Source: Nilaparvata lugens
Lineage: Eukaryota; Arthropoda; Insecta; Hemiptera; Delphacidae
Reading direction: 5' to 3'
Length of the DNA stretch: 64,000 bases
Assembly (NCBI RefSeq): GCF_014356525.2
Contig: NC_052504.1
Location: 66,798,383 to 66,862,382, forward strand
The notes beneath the pieces were generated by a model. It searched no databases. It was given only the letters and a program-made list of their open reading frames with translations, and had not been told where the DNA came from. The position numbers and the translations under genes were made by a program. This document shows, in pieces, positions 46,701 through 61,700 of this stretch. How positions within the stretch are numbered: position 1 is the first letter of the stretch; the number at the start of each line of letters is the position of its first letter.

Positions 46701-49700
46701 CTCGTTATTTATTTATTGATAAACAGAACTCAATTCTTTAAAATGATTGGGGAAGGACTAACAGGCACAGCCCAAAACTGTTTCTTCCCCGAATTTTAAT
46801 TTATACACTATAAATATTCCAAAAAGTAGGTTATGTTCCATACACTCGAATTCAGGTCAAATTTTTAGTCCAAATATTTGAAAATATAAAAGTTCTAATT
46901 TAGATTGTTTACAAACCAAATTGAATAACAAAATAACACTCACTAATCACTTAGAACTGTACAATAATGATTAACTTTGAATATTATGATATATACCATC
47001 TCAACAAATCAGATTATTCTGATAGTCAATTAAAATTTCTAGATTTCTCGCAAGATACGGTAAGCTAATTGATTACACAGCTGATCTCCCACACAGGCAC
47101 ACGCAACTTCTGTTATCGACAGACGACGAAATTATCATCTGTTTTTCCAAGGATGAATTATCCTTTTCATGTCCTTCAGCGAGTTTTCCCAAGGATGAGA
47201 CCTAGTGCAATCGAATTTTTATATCATAAACCTACTATGTTCTAAATTTCGTGAAAATTGTTAGAGCCGTTTTCGAGATCCGTTGAACATAAATAACCAG
47301 ATATCCTATTATATTAAGCGAGCAATTTCTGTATGTCTGTTTATATTTTTATATCTTGTTATTTTTATATCTGGTTATTTATGTTCAACGGATCTAAGAT
47401 TTTCACGAAAGTTGGAAAATAGTAGGTTTATGATATAAAAATTCGATTGCACTATGTCTCATCCCTGGGAAAACTCCCTGAAGGACATTAAAAGGATAAT
47501 TCATCCTTGGAAAAACAGATGATAATTACGTCGTCTGTCGATAACAGAAGATGCGTGTGCCTGTGTGGGAGATCAGCTGTGTAATCATTCAATCAGCTTA
47601 CCGTATCACGTGAGAAATATTATCTAGAAATTTTATCAAAATAATCTGATTTGTTGACATGACATGGTTTATCACTCTAAATAAATTAGAGTATATCATA
47701 ATATTCAAAGTTAATCATTATTTTACAGTTTTAAGTAATTAGTGAGTGTTATTCAATTTGGTTTGTAAACAATCTAAATTAGAACTTTTCTGTTTTTAAA
47801 TATTTTGACTGAAAATTGGACCTGATTTTAAGTGTATGAAACATAACCTACTTTTTGAACCATTTATAGTGTATAAATCAAAATTCGGGGAAGAAACAGT
47901 TTTGGGCTGTGCCTGTTTGTCCTTCCCCAATCATTTTGAAGAATTGTGTTCTGTTTATCAATAAATAAATAACGAGCGAAGCTCGGTGCCCCGATATTAA
48001 AAATATTAACAGAAATTGCTTGCTTAATATTCTTAATTTAAATTATTCAGGCTATTTTATTTGTCGTTGGCTAATCTCATCTCTTCTTATTGATCCATAA
48101 CTCAATAGGATATGATTTTTTAAAACAATTTTCCAAAAAAAGACGAAGATAGGATAGCAATAAGAATTTGAATATTTTAGAAAAAAGTGCAATTTGAAAT
48201 GGGCTTGAAGAATTTTCGCAAAAGATTGATAGCTACAATGTAATACACGTGCTGTACATTAATATTATACTCACATTAATCTTATTTCCATAACCTGCGT
48301 AAAAAGGACAGGAGCTAGGCGGGAACAAAGCTTGAATGTCTCGAAGACATGATATCTTGAACTCTTCAGGCTTTTTCTCAATCACCTCTCTGAAACATTG
48401 AAACGGAATTGACACTTTCTCATTGTCAAGTCTTTCCAAAAAGGGAACAATTGAACTTTGTTTCATGCGAGGCAAAGGAATTAAACTTCTATTGAAATAA
48501 TTGATAACTTGAGCACCTAAATTCCGAAACTCCGAAGATTAATCAATTAACACAAATAATAATATACAATTATGATTTCAAATATTAATCAATCATACAG
48601 TTTCGATAATTTGAAAATTTTAGATCCCAGAATAATAGCTTGATAGAGGAAGCAGATTGAATAACGTCGAAGAACTGTACACTAAAATACTACTTTATTT
48701 TGGGAAAATAACTCACGTGTGAAATGCAGTTAGAAGACTAGTAGGATTCAGTAGTATGGGTCCTTCTGGAAGAGATAAATCTTCCTGTTTTATTGACCTG
48801 AGATAGTCTCTAGTGAGTCGTGCTTGACCTGAAAAATTAAAACTTCTGCATTAGACGGTCGTTAATAATTATTACAATCCGAGTAGTATTGACAAGAGGT
48901 ACTACATCTGTAATGGCCTACATCTAGCGCTGGTAATTAGTAACGAATGATAACCCAAATTCAAACTGCTCAAGGTTGAGAGCTTTATGCTGGCTTCTAA
49001 CGGTACAACATATACATTTGCATCCCATATTTATTTTTGGACGAAAGTTGAGCTTGAACTTTTTACGGAAGAAACATAACCTATTTTTTGGAAATGTAAT
49101 CAAAATTTGGGAATGTAATAGTTTTGGGCCAAGCCTGTTGTTCCTTCCCAATCATATTTATATGATTTGTTATGTTTCCACGAATAAATAAATAAATAAA
49201 CATACATGATACACAGCCGTCATACATTGTTGTCATCATAGCTGTGATCACAGCGAAACGCTTGAAGCCAAATTTTTTAGGTCGAGTTTTTGTATCTTCG
49301 ATTCTTTTGTTCATTTTTCTCTTCGCTGCTCCTTTTGGGTAGAATTACTTTCTATCATTATAATTTGTAATTTTCCAGTGGTTTATTTTTTATTGTTATT
49401 TGCTGTATATTTTATGGTAGAGGCCTCTCGCTGATGATGAACATGTGGATGTCATGCGTCATGCATGTTCTACCGTTAGTGGCCAGCCTTAGATGTGAAA
49501 GGTTAATGTGGAAAATGAAACTAGGGGAAAGAGGTTATGGATGATGATGCTTGTAAATTATTTCTGCACACGACAGTGAGATATTGGTTAGTCTTGAAGA
49601 AAATTAAGAAGTTGACAATGTGCCAAACATACAATAACAGCGTAGTAGGTAATGTAACAAATGTCTATAACTTTGGAGATTGGAGCTGAGTATTTGACAT

Positions 49701-52700
49701 GCCACTCACCTATGGCTCTCGCAGAGAGGTAGAGCAGCTTGTAACCATTATTCTTTATTTTGGTAAAAAGCTTTGCGACTCCACTTTGAGCCCAGTCTTT
49801 TCCTACAATGGGCAAGATGTGACCCAGAACATCAGACCTGCAAATAATCAAATTGCGATATACCTACAACTTTTATTTATTCAGTATTCTTGACAGTATG
49901 GATTTTAGGGAATCATAGGGGATTAGGGAATCATTTTGGGGGAGTCCGGTCTGACAATGTGTCAAATTATCACTCGATATTAGCTTAATAATAAGGATAT
50001 CAGAGAATAGAATAAATTGCTGGAGAATGATAACATGAACAGTAGGTAGATTTCATATCAATCTACTGTAGCTAAAATTGAAAATTTTCAGTTCTTAAGG
50101 ATAAACATTTATGAGAGTGGCTCGTGTTATTGGTTTGTTTTTGTTCTGGAACACTTGATATTTCATTTAATGAGCACTGAATTTGATAAATTATTTATAA
50201 ATAATGAACAATAATTAAAATCTTATGATAAAAATTATGATCTGATTACTATTCTTTCCAACGCTAAGCAAATTGTTGGACGTTATCTGGAAAGAAGATT
50301 ATAGGCTATATGTGTTCTTCATATATATTTAAAATCACATAACACGAATGTGTCCTGAAAATGAAAAGCACAGTTTTATCTTCATAAATATTATTTTTGG
50401 AGTGGCACTTACTTGGTAATTGTACCATCAATATCAGATATCACAATTTTATCATCATAGCGCCACTTGAATAGGAAACATTTGCATCTGCTAGTGCCCT
50501 GATATGCTGTTGTTACACTGAACTCCACCTCATTCGCTCCCTCCCTCAGATTCAATTTGGCCTGAAAATGAATGAAATTAATCATAATTATTAGAATATA
50601 ATAATACTTGTTACTTGTTGTAGTCTTCTCCATGATCGTAGACCTGGAAATTGTCAAATTTCTTCCCAATCAATGGGGATTCACGGTCTATGGTGCCAGT
50701 ATGTGTGGTCGTCTATGTACTCTGCCAGTGTATAGTAGGGCCTCACGATCAGGTAGTTTATCAGACCTCTAGCAAAGGCACCGTAGTCCTGTATTGCCTT
50801 AAGCTCCTTGGGCAGAAGGTTGAAGAGTCGGGCCCCAGAGTAGGCCGGCGACCTGCTGAATTTTGTGAGCCGGTGCTGCTGGAGATCAATGTCGGCTCTA
50901 TTTCTAGTGTTGTGGGCATGTCTATCTCCCCTCAATTCTGGACTACTCCTCACAGCCAGGGTTGTTACTTCATATATGTAGAGTGCGACAACTGTGAATA
51001 TGTTATGCTGGATGAAGAGCGCCTTGCAGTGATCCATCATATCTCTTCTTAGAATAGTTCTCAGAGTTCACATTGCAATAGTTCACATTACTATGTTATC
51101 AGCTATATAACTCATAACTATGTTATTAGTTACAGTATTTGCGAGGAATCTTCCAATTCAATTTCTATTCTACTTATACCCTCTACCATTCCAAACACAG
51201 GTTGAAATGAAAGGCTAATACAAATTGCATGCTTTTTCTGTTCTGTCTGGGCGTGTAATAGTTAGCATTAGAAAAATCTCATTAAAATTAAATTTGAGAT
51301 TTTTTATATGATTTTTGTATGGCACCCACGTGACGGAACTGTCTGGTTTCGATAGGATATTACAAATGAGAATTTTCAATTCATCTGTCTAATTAGATTA
51401 TGTTTTCAATAATAATTACACAATTACGTTCGAAGAAAAATTAAATTCTCTTATCAGAAAATCAATCTTTCTCAATTAAAAAAACTTGACATTCAGCCTT
51501 AATGGTCTAAAAGGTATCAGTAATAACAATTCATTTCATTAGGCCTACATAATGTGTATATACAATTAAAAACTCAAATCATTCAATCACAAAAATAATA
51601 AAAGATACAAATTTGAGATTAAGGTTGTTTTTCAATGAATTACCAACCAACCAAACCTGAGTTTGCGTTTGTTTTGAGGAAAAAGACTCTGGAATATTGT
51701 AGAACCAACCACTTACAATGAGATCTGATGAGAGACGCAATGTTTTCTTGAACTTGTCAGTGCTACCAGAGCGGTGAGTTCTGTCCAGAGGAATGCTGAG
51801 ACTGGGCGTCTTTGAAACTCTCTGCCTACGGTCCAACTCTGAATCAGATTCAGATGATGTTGAATACACTTGTTCACTGCAATCAACGGAAACATCTCAT
51901 TTCAGTTGATGTCACATAATTGATTGAAAAGCTAGGCTAAAATAAACTGTTAGCTTGAAAAACAACTTACATTTTGAATGGTGAAAGTGTATGTTTGAAA
52001 AATCATCTCATGAGAAACTCAAAAAATAGGAAAATAGAGCTCACAAAACTGTAAAATTCAATTCATTCAAGCATTGTTGACTTTTTTGTTATCCAGCAAA
52101 CTCAGAATCACGCTTTTTCAATCTTTCCTTGTGGTTTTTCTCGATTCACGGAATGTAGGACAGAAATGTTAATGTTTAATGATTTAAGAACAAATTAATT
52201 TAATTCTCAATTCAATCTGATTTGTATAATCACCGATAAGTTCAATGACTTGGCTACAGTGAGATTACTTCAAACTGTCAGCGTTGGTTGGAATGGGAAA
52301 CATAGACGTTACTTATGAAGAATACTGACAGTTCGAAGAAAACTGTATTCATAGAAAGTAACTGTACGACAATAGTCATATAAATTATTGTTCGAATAGA
52401 TTGATCATAGATCGAGTAGGTTACAGTAATATGATAGATAAGAGATTTATCGAATAGAATTGAATGAGAATTACCCAGGACGAGGTTTGGTTGACCGGGG
52501 TACAACAGGAATGGTGGTGAGACTAGATTTTTGAGTAGGCGAATCAACGACTGAGAGAGCAGTGGGCGCCTGCTCGCCAATCACGGCTGGCTCCTGGTCA
52601 GGGACACCAATCACATCTGAACCTGTTTCTTGAGGTGCTTCAGTGACACTGCTTGCCTTACTTCTAAAATAGCCAAGTAAAACGTTTGTTAAGAGCGAAT

Positions 52701-55700
52701 CATCACTAGTCAAAAATGAAAAAATAAATCCAAAAACACCTTTATCAATACCCAAATTCAATCTAATTTCAAAAAGTAAAAATAACAAACAATTAAAATC
52801 TACAGGGTGACAACTTGGGTCACCCTGTATTATCAAAACTTATTGTGAAAAAAGGAGTTAGTGCAAAGCTGGGGAAAACATAGAGATTTTAATTTTGATT
52901 AACTAAGTTGATTTTAAACTGTTATGAGAGTTGATGAAGAAGTATATTATTATTGATGAAGTATGATGAAGTATATTTTACCAAGAAGGACCTTTGAAAT
53001 CTCTTCCAAGAGATAGTTATGTTCTGTGGGAAAACATAATAGTTGATATGTTATGTTAATTTGAAGACAAAACCATAAACAAGTTCAAACTCCAGTTTCA
53101 ATGGGAAAAATTATGAATTTGTAGGATTAATTAAATTGATAAATATCAATATGAATTGAAAATAAATTGATTGATTTATATGTTAATTTGAAAACATAGA
53201 ACCATTAAAAAGTTCAAAATTCAGTTTCAAAGGGGAAAATTATGAATTTGTATGAAATAAAAGAAAAATTGATTATATCTAATTTATATCCAATACGAGT
53301 ATAAAAATGTGTTTTAGAAAATAAAATATAATGTAATGAAAAATATGAAGACCAATGAATGACTTTATTTATTTACTTACGTAGGAATTAATTGAATAAA
53401 GTAATAACTCAAACCATGACTTATTTTATTATCCTAACACTTTTATGAGATATCAGCTATTGACAGATTTAATAATATATTGGCGTATTTCAGTGTGAAG
53501 GGGCATCAAAATAAGGAGTAACAATTTGTTAAAAATTGTTTGTAAAAATAAAACACACTTCCCTAATTTATTTTATTATTAAAAAGTACTTCGCAGCCAT
53601 TCTAAGCCGTATAATAGAGAGCGGATCGGTCACTTCATCAGTAAAAGGTACTCCTAATACTAATTTTGTTCTTTTATTTTTCTATTTATTTATAATTTTT
53701 ACAAGGAAACACTGACCAGGAGAGAAAAACTAATGATACTCCTTGTACTATTTCTCTCCCAAATTTAGATAATTAGATAACATTTTAAAAGTCCGAAATA
53801 GGGTTATGATTTCACTTTTCTAGAATTTAGTCCATTTTCACTCAACAACAAAAACTGAGAATTTTAAATTTTGACGGTTAAAAAACTGAAAAAAAACAAA
53901 AAATATTTATTTTCTATGAACAAACTTTAATATTGTGTATGAAAAACTAAATTCGATAAACTGATTAGTTATATAAAAGCTGAAATGCGTTTTCTTAGCT
54001 ATTATCAAACAAGACTTTCTATCTAATGGATCAATCTAGTAAATCTTACAAATAAATGCCAATTAATTTACAACTTACTCAATTACTGACTCCTGCGGGA
54101 GTATCTTATTGTCGATATTGGTTGCTTCCAAAATGTCTAAGGAGTTTTCAGCTTGATCTTTGATTGCGTCTTTACCACCAGGAATAACTGCAAAATATAA
54201 TTTAAAACGTGATTGAGACAGAACAGCATAAACATAATACGAGTATTTCACGAATTAATCATGAATTACATTCAAATTGAAATTTTAGATCTTTTAGAAA
54301 ATAACAATCATACAAGTTTTCTATAATTTTATTTGAGTGATCGAGAAATGAGATATTACAATACACAGTTGAATATTATGAAAAATTTAGTTGGAAATAC
54401 ATGGATAGAAACATTTAAGATCTTTAGACTGTATTACTTATGTTAAATACTAATTAGCTTTTCAAATTCATTCATTTGCCATAAAATAAAAGCTTTACTC
54501 AGGTATTCTGATATTGATTCAGGTTATTGGTACAAGTTTTAAAAACTTGTACCATTCGGTATTATTTTAGGATGCTGATGGTGTTATTTTGAAGTGATCA
54601 CGATTTATTGGAAACGAGTCATCTTCACTGTCTGCATTAACTGGATTGACAGAATGAACATATAATTGAATAATAAATGTAAATATGAATTATGGTCTTG
54701 GAATTGTATTGTTCTTTTCCATATTGTTGTACATTTTAATTGTATTCTATGAAAAACTTGGCGATTCACATTGGAGAGTGTTATAATTGATAGCTCTTGT
54801 GTATAGTTCATGACTACTGTTTATTAATACATTGGCATAGTATATTTTACGTAATTCACCCCAATTTGATTATTTATTTTCAACTAAAATAAGTGAGTTG
54901 TACAAAATATAGTTTCACCGTAATTTATTAAATTTCATTCTAATTAATAAATTATTTCGATTATAAAATGTTCGTACGAGAATGATTATGAATGTTTTAT
55001 CTGGTAACTCCCATGAAAGAATCCCTGGAGAATCCCTGGAGTAGCCTACCTAACTTCTCAACAAGGATTTCTATCATGTTGATACTATAATAAGATTTCC
55101 AATATTGTCATATTGTTTTTGATGAGAAATACATTCATTAATTATTTTTTTATTTTATGTCTCAGAGTGCAACGTTAATTTTATTTGAAACCCAAGCTGG
55201 TTTTTTTATTATGAATCTGGAAGATTTGGAATATGAATGAAATTTTTCGAACTTTTGATTGTGATAAAATTTACCTGGGTCTGAAGCTCGAACTCCCCAT
55301 GTGAACCAAGATCGGTAATAGTCCCGGCGCTGGCCTTTCCTCTTGTCCTGCCTGGGTGATGCATCAGACAGTCTGGATATGACATCCTGCAGGCACCCAA
55401 AGTCAAAATTTCAGTTTATAGAGATATTAATAATTAGAAAAGTCAAAATAAACTCCATCATCCGAAATTGTTATATCATGTCACCTATTTTAATTCTAAT
55501 AATAAAATTAAGACAGCAGTAATCATTAACATAAATCTCGATGAAAATAAAGAAGAATGTTTTTTCATCCTCACCATTTCATCCCAAATTCAATTTTACC
55601 TTAAAATTCAAATTATTATGAAAAAATCAGTTTGATTCGATTTTAGAAAAAAAAACAAATATTTACCTCAGGCAATGACTTGTTGAATACAAGGCGCGCA

Positions 55701-58700
55701 ATAAGAATAGAACACGCAGTTCGCCATTTGTAATTTTTGCCGTCGATTTTGACAACAAGATTAGGGTTCTCAAGGAGTCCCGGGTTATCAACAAACTCTT
55801 CGAAATGGACAATATGATCCTGGAACATCTGATCTGAAGGACCTTCTTGGCCCTCTAGCCCACCGCAAAGAGACAAAGCGATTTCTCTGAGAAAAATGAA
55901 ACAGAACAATTTCAAAACATTATTCGAGAATTTAAGGAATAAATACGGTAATATTCAAGTAGAATGTAGAATACAATAAGACAGTTATTATTCAAAATTA
56001 CCTATTTCAAACCTTCATATTTTTTTAACCAACTTGTTATAAAACTAATACTTTGATTAGTTTGATAAGATAATACAAAAGAAAGCAGTTGTCCACTAAT
56101 GACATTCAACGGTGAATGGTTAAACAAAAGAAAGGAAACAAGAGAAGTTTAAATTCCTGCATAGACCTAATTATGAAATGAAACAAAAATCTTTAATAAT
56201 TTATTCACCAACAAAGTTACAGTTTTATTGAAGTTACATTAATCTGGAATTTAGTCAAGTACTTCCACATATTCGAAATGATTATCAACAATATATTATT
56301 TCCATAGTAGCTTACATGTTCCGAACTCATGTATTCAGTTTTTCTATAATGAAGCACAGAACTTACAATTGAATCAATGTTGGAATAATTGATCCTACGA
56401 TTAGAAAAGGACGAATACCATATTACATAGATTTTAAAAATTGTACATATCCTTGGAATGGACTTGTAGATTGGTGGAACTTACTTGGAATTGACTAGTA
56501 GATTTCAATGAACTTACAGTTGGAGAGAACTCAATATCATGATACTATGATGACAAAATAACAATTAAACAATCAACTCTGAATTCAGTTACTCATTGAA
56601 ACACCAACTAATATTGGTGTATATGATTTAAATGTGTTCTTAAAATGTATGTATTCAGGGATACTTATTTTTTATTTATAAAATAACATTATAGTGTCAT
56701 TTTTTGAAAGTTTTCAATATAAAATAAAAGATTATGTGTTTTTAATATGTCATTTTATATTAAAAACTTTTCGAAAAAGGGGTACTATGATGTTATTTTA
56801 TAAATAGATTTGTAATTAATTATAATAGTCTGATTGTTTAAGCTTCAAAATGCATTAAACTAAAGCCTAGTATTAAATTTGATGTTGGCAAACCTACTTG
56901 GAATTGAACAAGCCGTGCTTTGGTTCTTCGAAGTCGCTGTCGAGTGACTTGGGTCCGCCGATGGCCCCCTCCACGCTGTGCGGCGACTGCGGCAGAGACG
57001 GCCCGTTTCCGGACTCAGCATCCTCATCATTACCACTGCCACTTCCACCTCCTCACAATGCAAAACAACATTCACACTTAGTTTTAAACGTAAAAAACAA
57101 CATTCAATTAGATAAACAATAATTATAACTTCTAGTGAGATGACATCAGGAACACACCTCTAATTTGAACCTCAAAATACAACCTCTAGTATAATAAAAA
57201 TAATGAAATAAGAACTTTGAAATGATAGTTAGATCATCATTAATTTACCAAATACAAGTGACAGGTCACTTCATAGATGAGCCCAATTACCTGAATTGAT
57301 GGAATGCTGTTTGATTGGCTTGGTGTAGATATTGGGGAAGTAGAGAGCAGCTACTTCGGGATCAAGATCTTCGATGCTATTGATATCTGACAGATACATT
57401 CCTTGTGTACCCCTTCTCTGCTGCTTTGTTCTCTTCATGAAGCCCAGCATGTTGTATAACACCGAACGTTGTGCATCTTTAACAAAAAATTCAACACAAC
57501 TCATTGGTAACAATTATTGAGTTCGTGGCAACTGAATATAGAAGCACGTTTATGATTGGAAGTGATCTTTGGGAACAGCATTCTATTGTAACACAATATT
57601 CTTACTTTGAAAATGCTAAATCAATCAGTGCGTCAAATTATAGAGAAGATGATTATTTTGCGATAATTCTTCTCAATTTATTGAAGAAATATTAATGACA
57701 AACATTGGGTGAATTGAATAAGAACTAGAATCTAGTGACTAGCAACTAGTCATTGGTTCTAGCTATAGAATTAATATTATACAGCTGACTCGAATGCTAG
57801 CATTTGCTTGAAGATTAATTAGAACTAGCAATTGCTATCTTTCAATCAATTGAAGAATTTAGTGAGCATTCAAAATCAATAATTACTATTGACAGATTAT
57901 GTCGTTCAGTGAGGAATAATTGACAATGTATGTGACTAATATGTTGACCGTGTGGTGGTTACCATCAGGCTTGACGGAGTCATCATGACTAGAGGTTGGC
58001 AGCTCTCCCCAGCGCCACGACTGCTGTGGAGGATCGTCAGAGCCCTTGCAATTCTCATTCTCTGCACTGGTTAGCATCCTTTTCGTTTCAAACTCGGTGT
58101 CACTTTGCACCGGTGTGTACTGACGAGCATCGTGAGGACTGAAAAAATGAAATAAAAATCTAATGTAAAACGAGTGACACATAAGTGGGCAGTAGGTAGT
58201 GAATATTCTCAACTACTCAACTCTTTTAATCCTCATTGCAGAAATGCTAGTATTTGTCGAAAGATATCCAATAAAATAGAGTGAGAGTTTATATGCAAGA
58301 TGAATTGGAACAACACGGATACTTTTCGAAAGTATTATCAGAGAAAATTTAAAACTAGAATAGATTAAAACAAAATTTTTACTGCTCTTAAAAACACATA
58401 GGTACTAGCAGTTGAAACGAAAATCTATTTTATTAGAATTGTCTTCTCCTTTAATATCCTTTAAAAATTACAAGTCGTATTCAGGAATTCTATGATCATC
58501 AATTTGAAAATTGTCAAGTATGAGGAATCAAATTTAAAAGGCATTCAGTAACCTTATTCGGAAAAATAGAAAAAACGTGCAAAAAATACGAAATTAAACT
58601 CTCATGACCACACAATTTAAAATGGGTTACAGTTATCTAACTAGAATGGATTTATAACATGCAGTTTTATCATGGTAAAAGAAATTACAACTGAAGAATA

Positions 58701-61700
58701 TATAATTTTCATACATAACGAGAGAGCATGGAATATGGGAAATAGTGAAAATACCAAGAACATATTCAATTACATCGTCAACTAGGATGAAGTTGTTGGA
58801 AACTGATCTACAAACTCATATCCATCTCTTCAAAGTTTTTTTAAAATTTTCCTTGCAAATGAAAACTAAATTATAATAACAAGAAAGTTACAATGATCAT
58901 GAAAAACGAATCATAAAAATCAACTTGATATCAGAGTAGTCAGAGTAACTGTGGTTTGGATGCAACTATCAAATTGAATTTGTTAAAGAACAAAGCAAAA
59001 AAAAACATAAAGTTTATCACTTCTAAACAATCCCATTTTTATCAGATTTGAAAATAATAGGAAATTCCACTATTTGTATCACAATTTTATTTTAGAAAAC
59101 AAACGCTTTTGGATATTAATACAGCATAATGGGAAGCTCCATTCTGATAAAAATATTTTAAACAAGCAAGGTACAGATCAAATACTGAAATATTCATGCA
59201 TTGGCTAGAAAGCCAATTGGTGGAAAGCCGCCGTAGCATACACAAACGCAAGTGCGTCTTTTGGAGAAAGAAACAACAATTTTCTTTTATTCTAAACTGA
59301 ATTGCCTATTCAATCACGAAGAATTGTATCGAAAGGGTTCTCCAGATCAGCCGATCGGTTCGATCCGTCAACGGCCGAAAATATGAAATTCAATATTATG
59401 GGTTAATTCTGTGTTGGTCTCATGGTTTGGTTCTCACGTGAGAGATCAGCTCCCATTCTCGTTGTTCAACTCCCAAACGTATTTAGGAGCCTCAACATTT
59501 GCTCAACTAGTAACAGATAAAGGAAAACTCTGAATTTTCACAAGCTTTTTCTTCCTCGAAAATGTCCCAAGCAAAAAATAATTCAAATAAATGTAAAAGA
59601 ATCGATTTGGTGGAGCTCCAATAGGAAACAGGTAAACTATGTCATTTTTTCATTATCCACCAGAAAATAAGCCAATACTTTCTAGTCCATACATACCGGT
59701 AGGGTAGAAAAGTGCACATTTTCAATCTCTACCAATAGATACCCTCTAAATTATTGTTCATTTTATACTAAGGTTTATAGCAGTTTTGGACGAATGCCTG
59801 TTGTTTTTACGTGGAGTGTATCTATTTTCTATGAATAAATAAATTATGCAAACGATTGGGATAACTCATACCTTGCAAATTGGAAACAGAACATATTATC
59901 TGTTACAAGTTGGTCTAATTATAGGCTGAATTGAGAGACGAAATTCCCAACAAAGTTGTCGATTATTGTTCAAGTCCATCAATGGGACACGGAGATATTA
60001 TTAATTTTGTATCCATTAAATGTGATGTGTTAATGTTTTTATTCATGCAATCTAGAACAATGCATTGTTTGGACGGAATGGGGAGCGAGCTATGTGCATG
60101 CGTCAAAACCAACATTTAAATGTCAGAATGATGTTAGTGTTTTTTACAAGGACGCAGCAGAATTAGCAGCAACAGCAGCAGCAGCAGCGGCGGCAGCCTT
60201 GAGGAGGTCTTCGGCGGAGAGAACCTCAAACGAGGCGTCGCCGTCCTTCGCTGCCGTCAGCTCATCCATTAGGAGGCCTCTGTTAGCCACACCATACGTA
60301 AGCAGCACACGCATACACATCACAACATGCTAAGCACCATCAACATTTCAAACTCTCACTAAAATTATTTTAGTAGTCAGGTGTAGTTGGGTGTTAAGCA
60401 TTTTTAAATTTATTCAGTACAGTGAAGCCCTAGACATACAATAAACAATCTTGTATATCAGCATTTCAACTCTCAATTATATCATTTTAGTGGTCAGTGT
60501 TAAGCATTCATTCATCTATTCATTACAGTGAAACCCTGGACATGGAATAAACAATATTGTATAAATGTATATGTTTTCTCTGCCCTGGACTAACGAAACA
60601 AGATACTAAAATCTTTTGATAAAACGTAAATTTAAATTATACTTTTACTTTCAAGTTTTCCCTGCCCTAGACTAACGAAGCAAAATACTAAATTTTTTTT
60701 GATAAAACGTAAATTTAAATTATACTTTTACTTTCAAGTTTTCCCTGCCCTAGACTAACGAAACAAGATAATAAAATCTCTTGATAAAACATAAATTTTA
60801 ATTATTCTTTTACTTACTCCTACATAAGACTCGATGAAGAGTTGAAGTTGGTATTTTCAACGTTCAAAGTTATCCCTTTCCCTAGTCCCTTTCCAATCAA
60901 TAGAACCAAACCTAAATCACGAAAAATGGAGATAGGAGTGGGATATTCAGATTATCAAATCTGAATTTCTGATTTGATATAAGATTTTCATCTGAATCGA
61001 ATCAGATATCTACAACTTGAAATTGTAGATTCAAAATCTACAATTTTAAATCGGTTATCTACAACTCAAAACTGGAATTGCAAATCATGATACTCCACAT
61101 TATTATTTTATTCAATATGTCTTTGAAGAAATAAATATTGACATTAATGTCAGTTTTAAGGTATTAATATGTTTTGCGGTATTAGCTTTCGTTCAAAGGT
61201 TGAAAAGAGAGGTGGCATTTAAGCGTCTGTACTGTAATCAAGAATATCCCGATATTCAATATCAATACGTTGTACCAGAGTATCACTGTAGTAGTTTCCT
61301 TTTCAGGTTAGAGCAGAAATAAAAGTGAATTATGAACTGAGTTTCAACACAGTAAGCCTAATTGTAACTTGATTGATTGCAACTGTGATCTTCAAAATGA
61401 TTAAATCAATATAATGTCCAAAACAATGAAACCGAGTGTGCAACGCTCGGATAGACTATAAACAAAGAAATATTATTTTCTAAGTTTTTGCAATCATATC
61501 AATTTCCAATCTGGAAGATTTTTTCTTCCATGCATTGTAGACAAAGCCAATGTAAAACTAAAATCTAAGAGGTTAGTTATTATTAGACACATATAACAAT
61601 CTGAATAAATATAATAGAGATCACTCAAACCTAAGCTGAATAGATAGCTGGTGTTCAGTTCAGTGATGAATACATAATAATCAACAAAATATGGAAGCTG

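Noticed and set aside
52278..52836. Extended minus-strand ORFs of 100 and 121 codons
   Set aside because: Only the part 52475-52663 is a lipin exon; the rest is read-through into introns.
60094..60333. Plus-strand open frame with polyalanine
   Set aside because: It is the complement of a lipin exon (GCN/GCT repeats read as Ala on both strands); the minus frame has matching splice phases.
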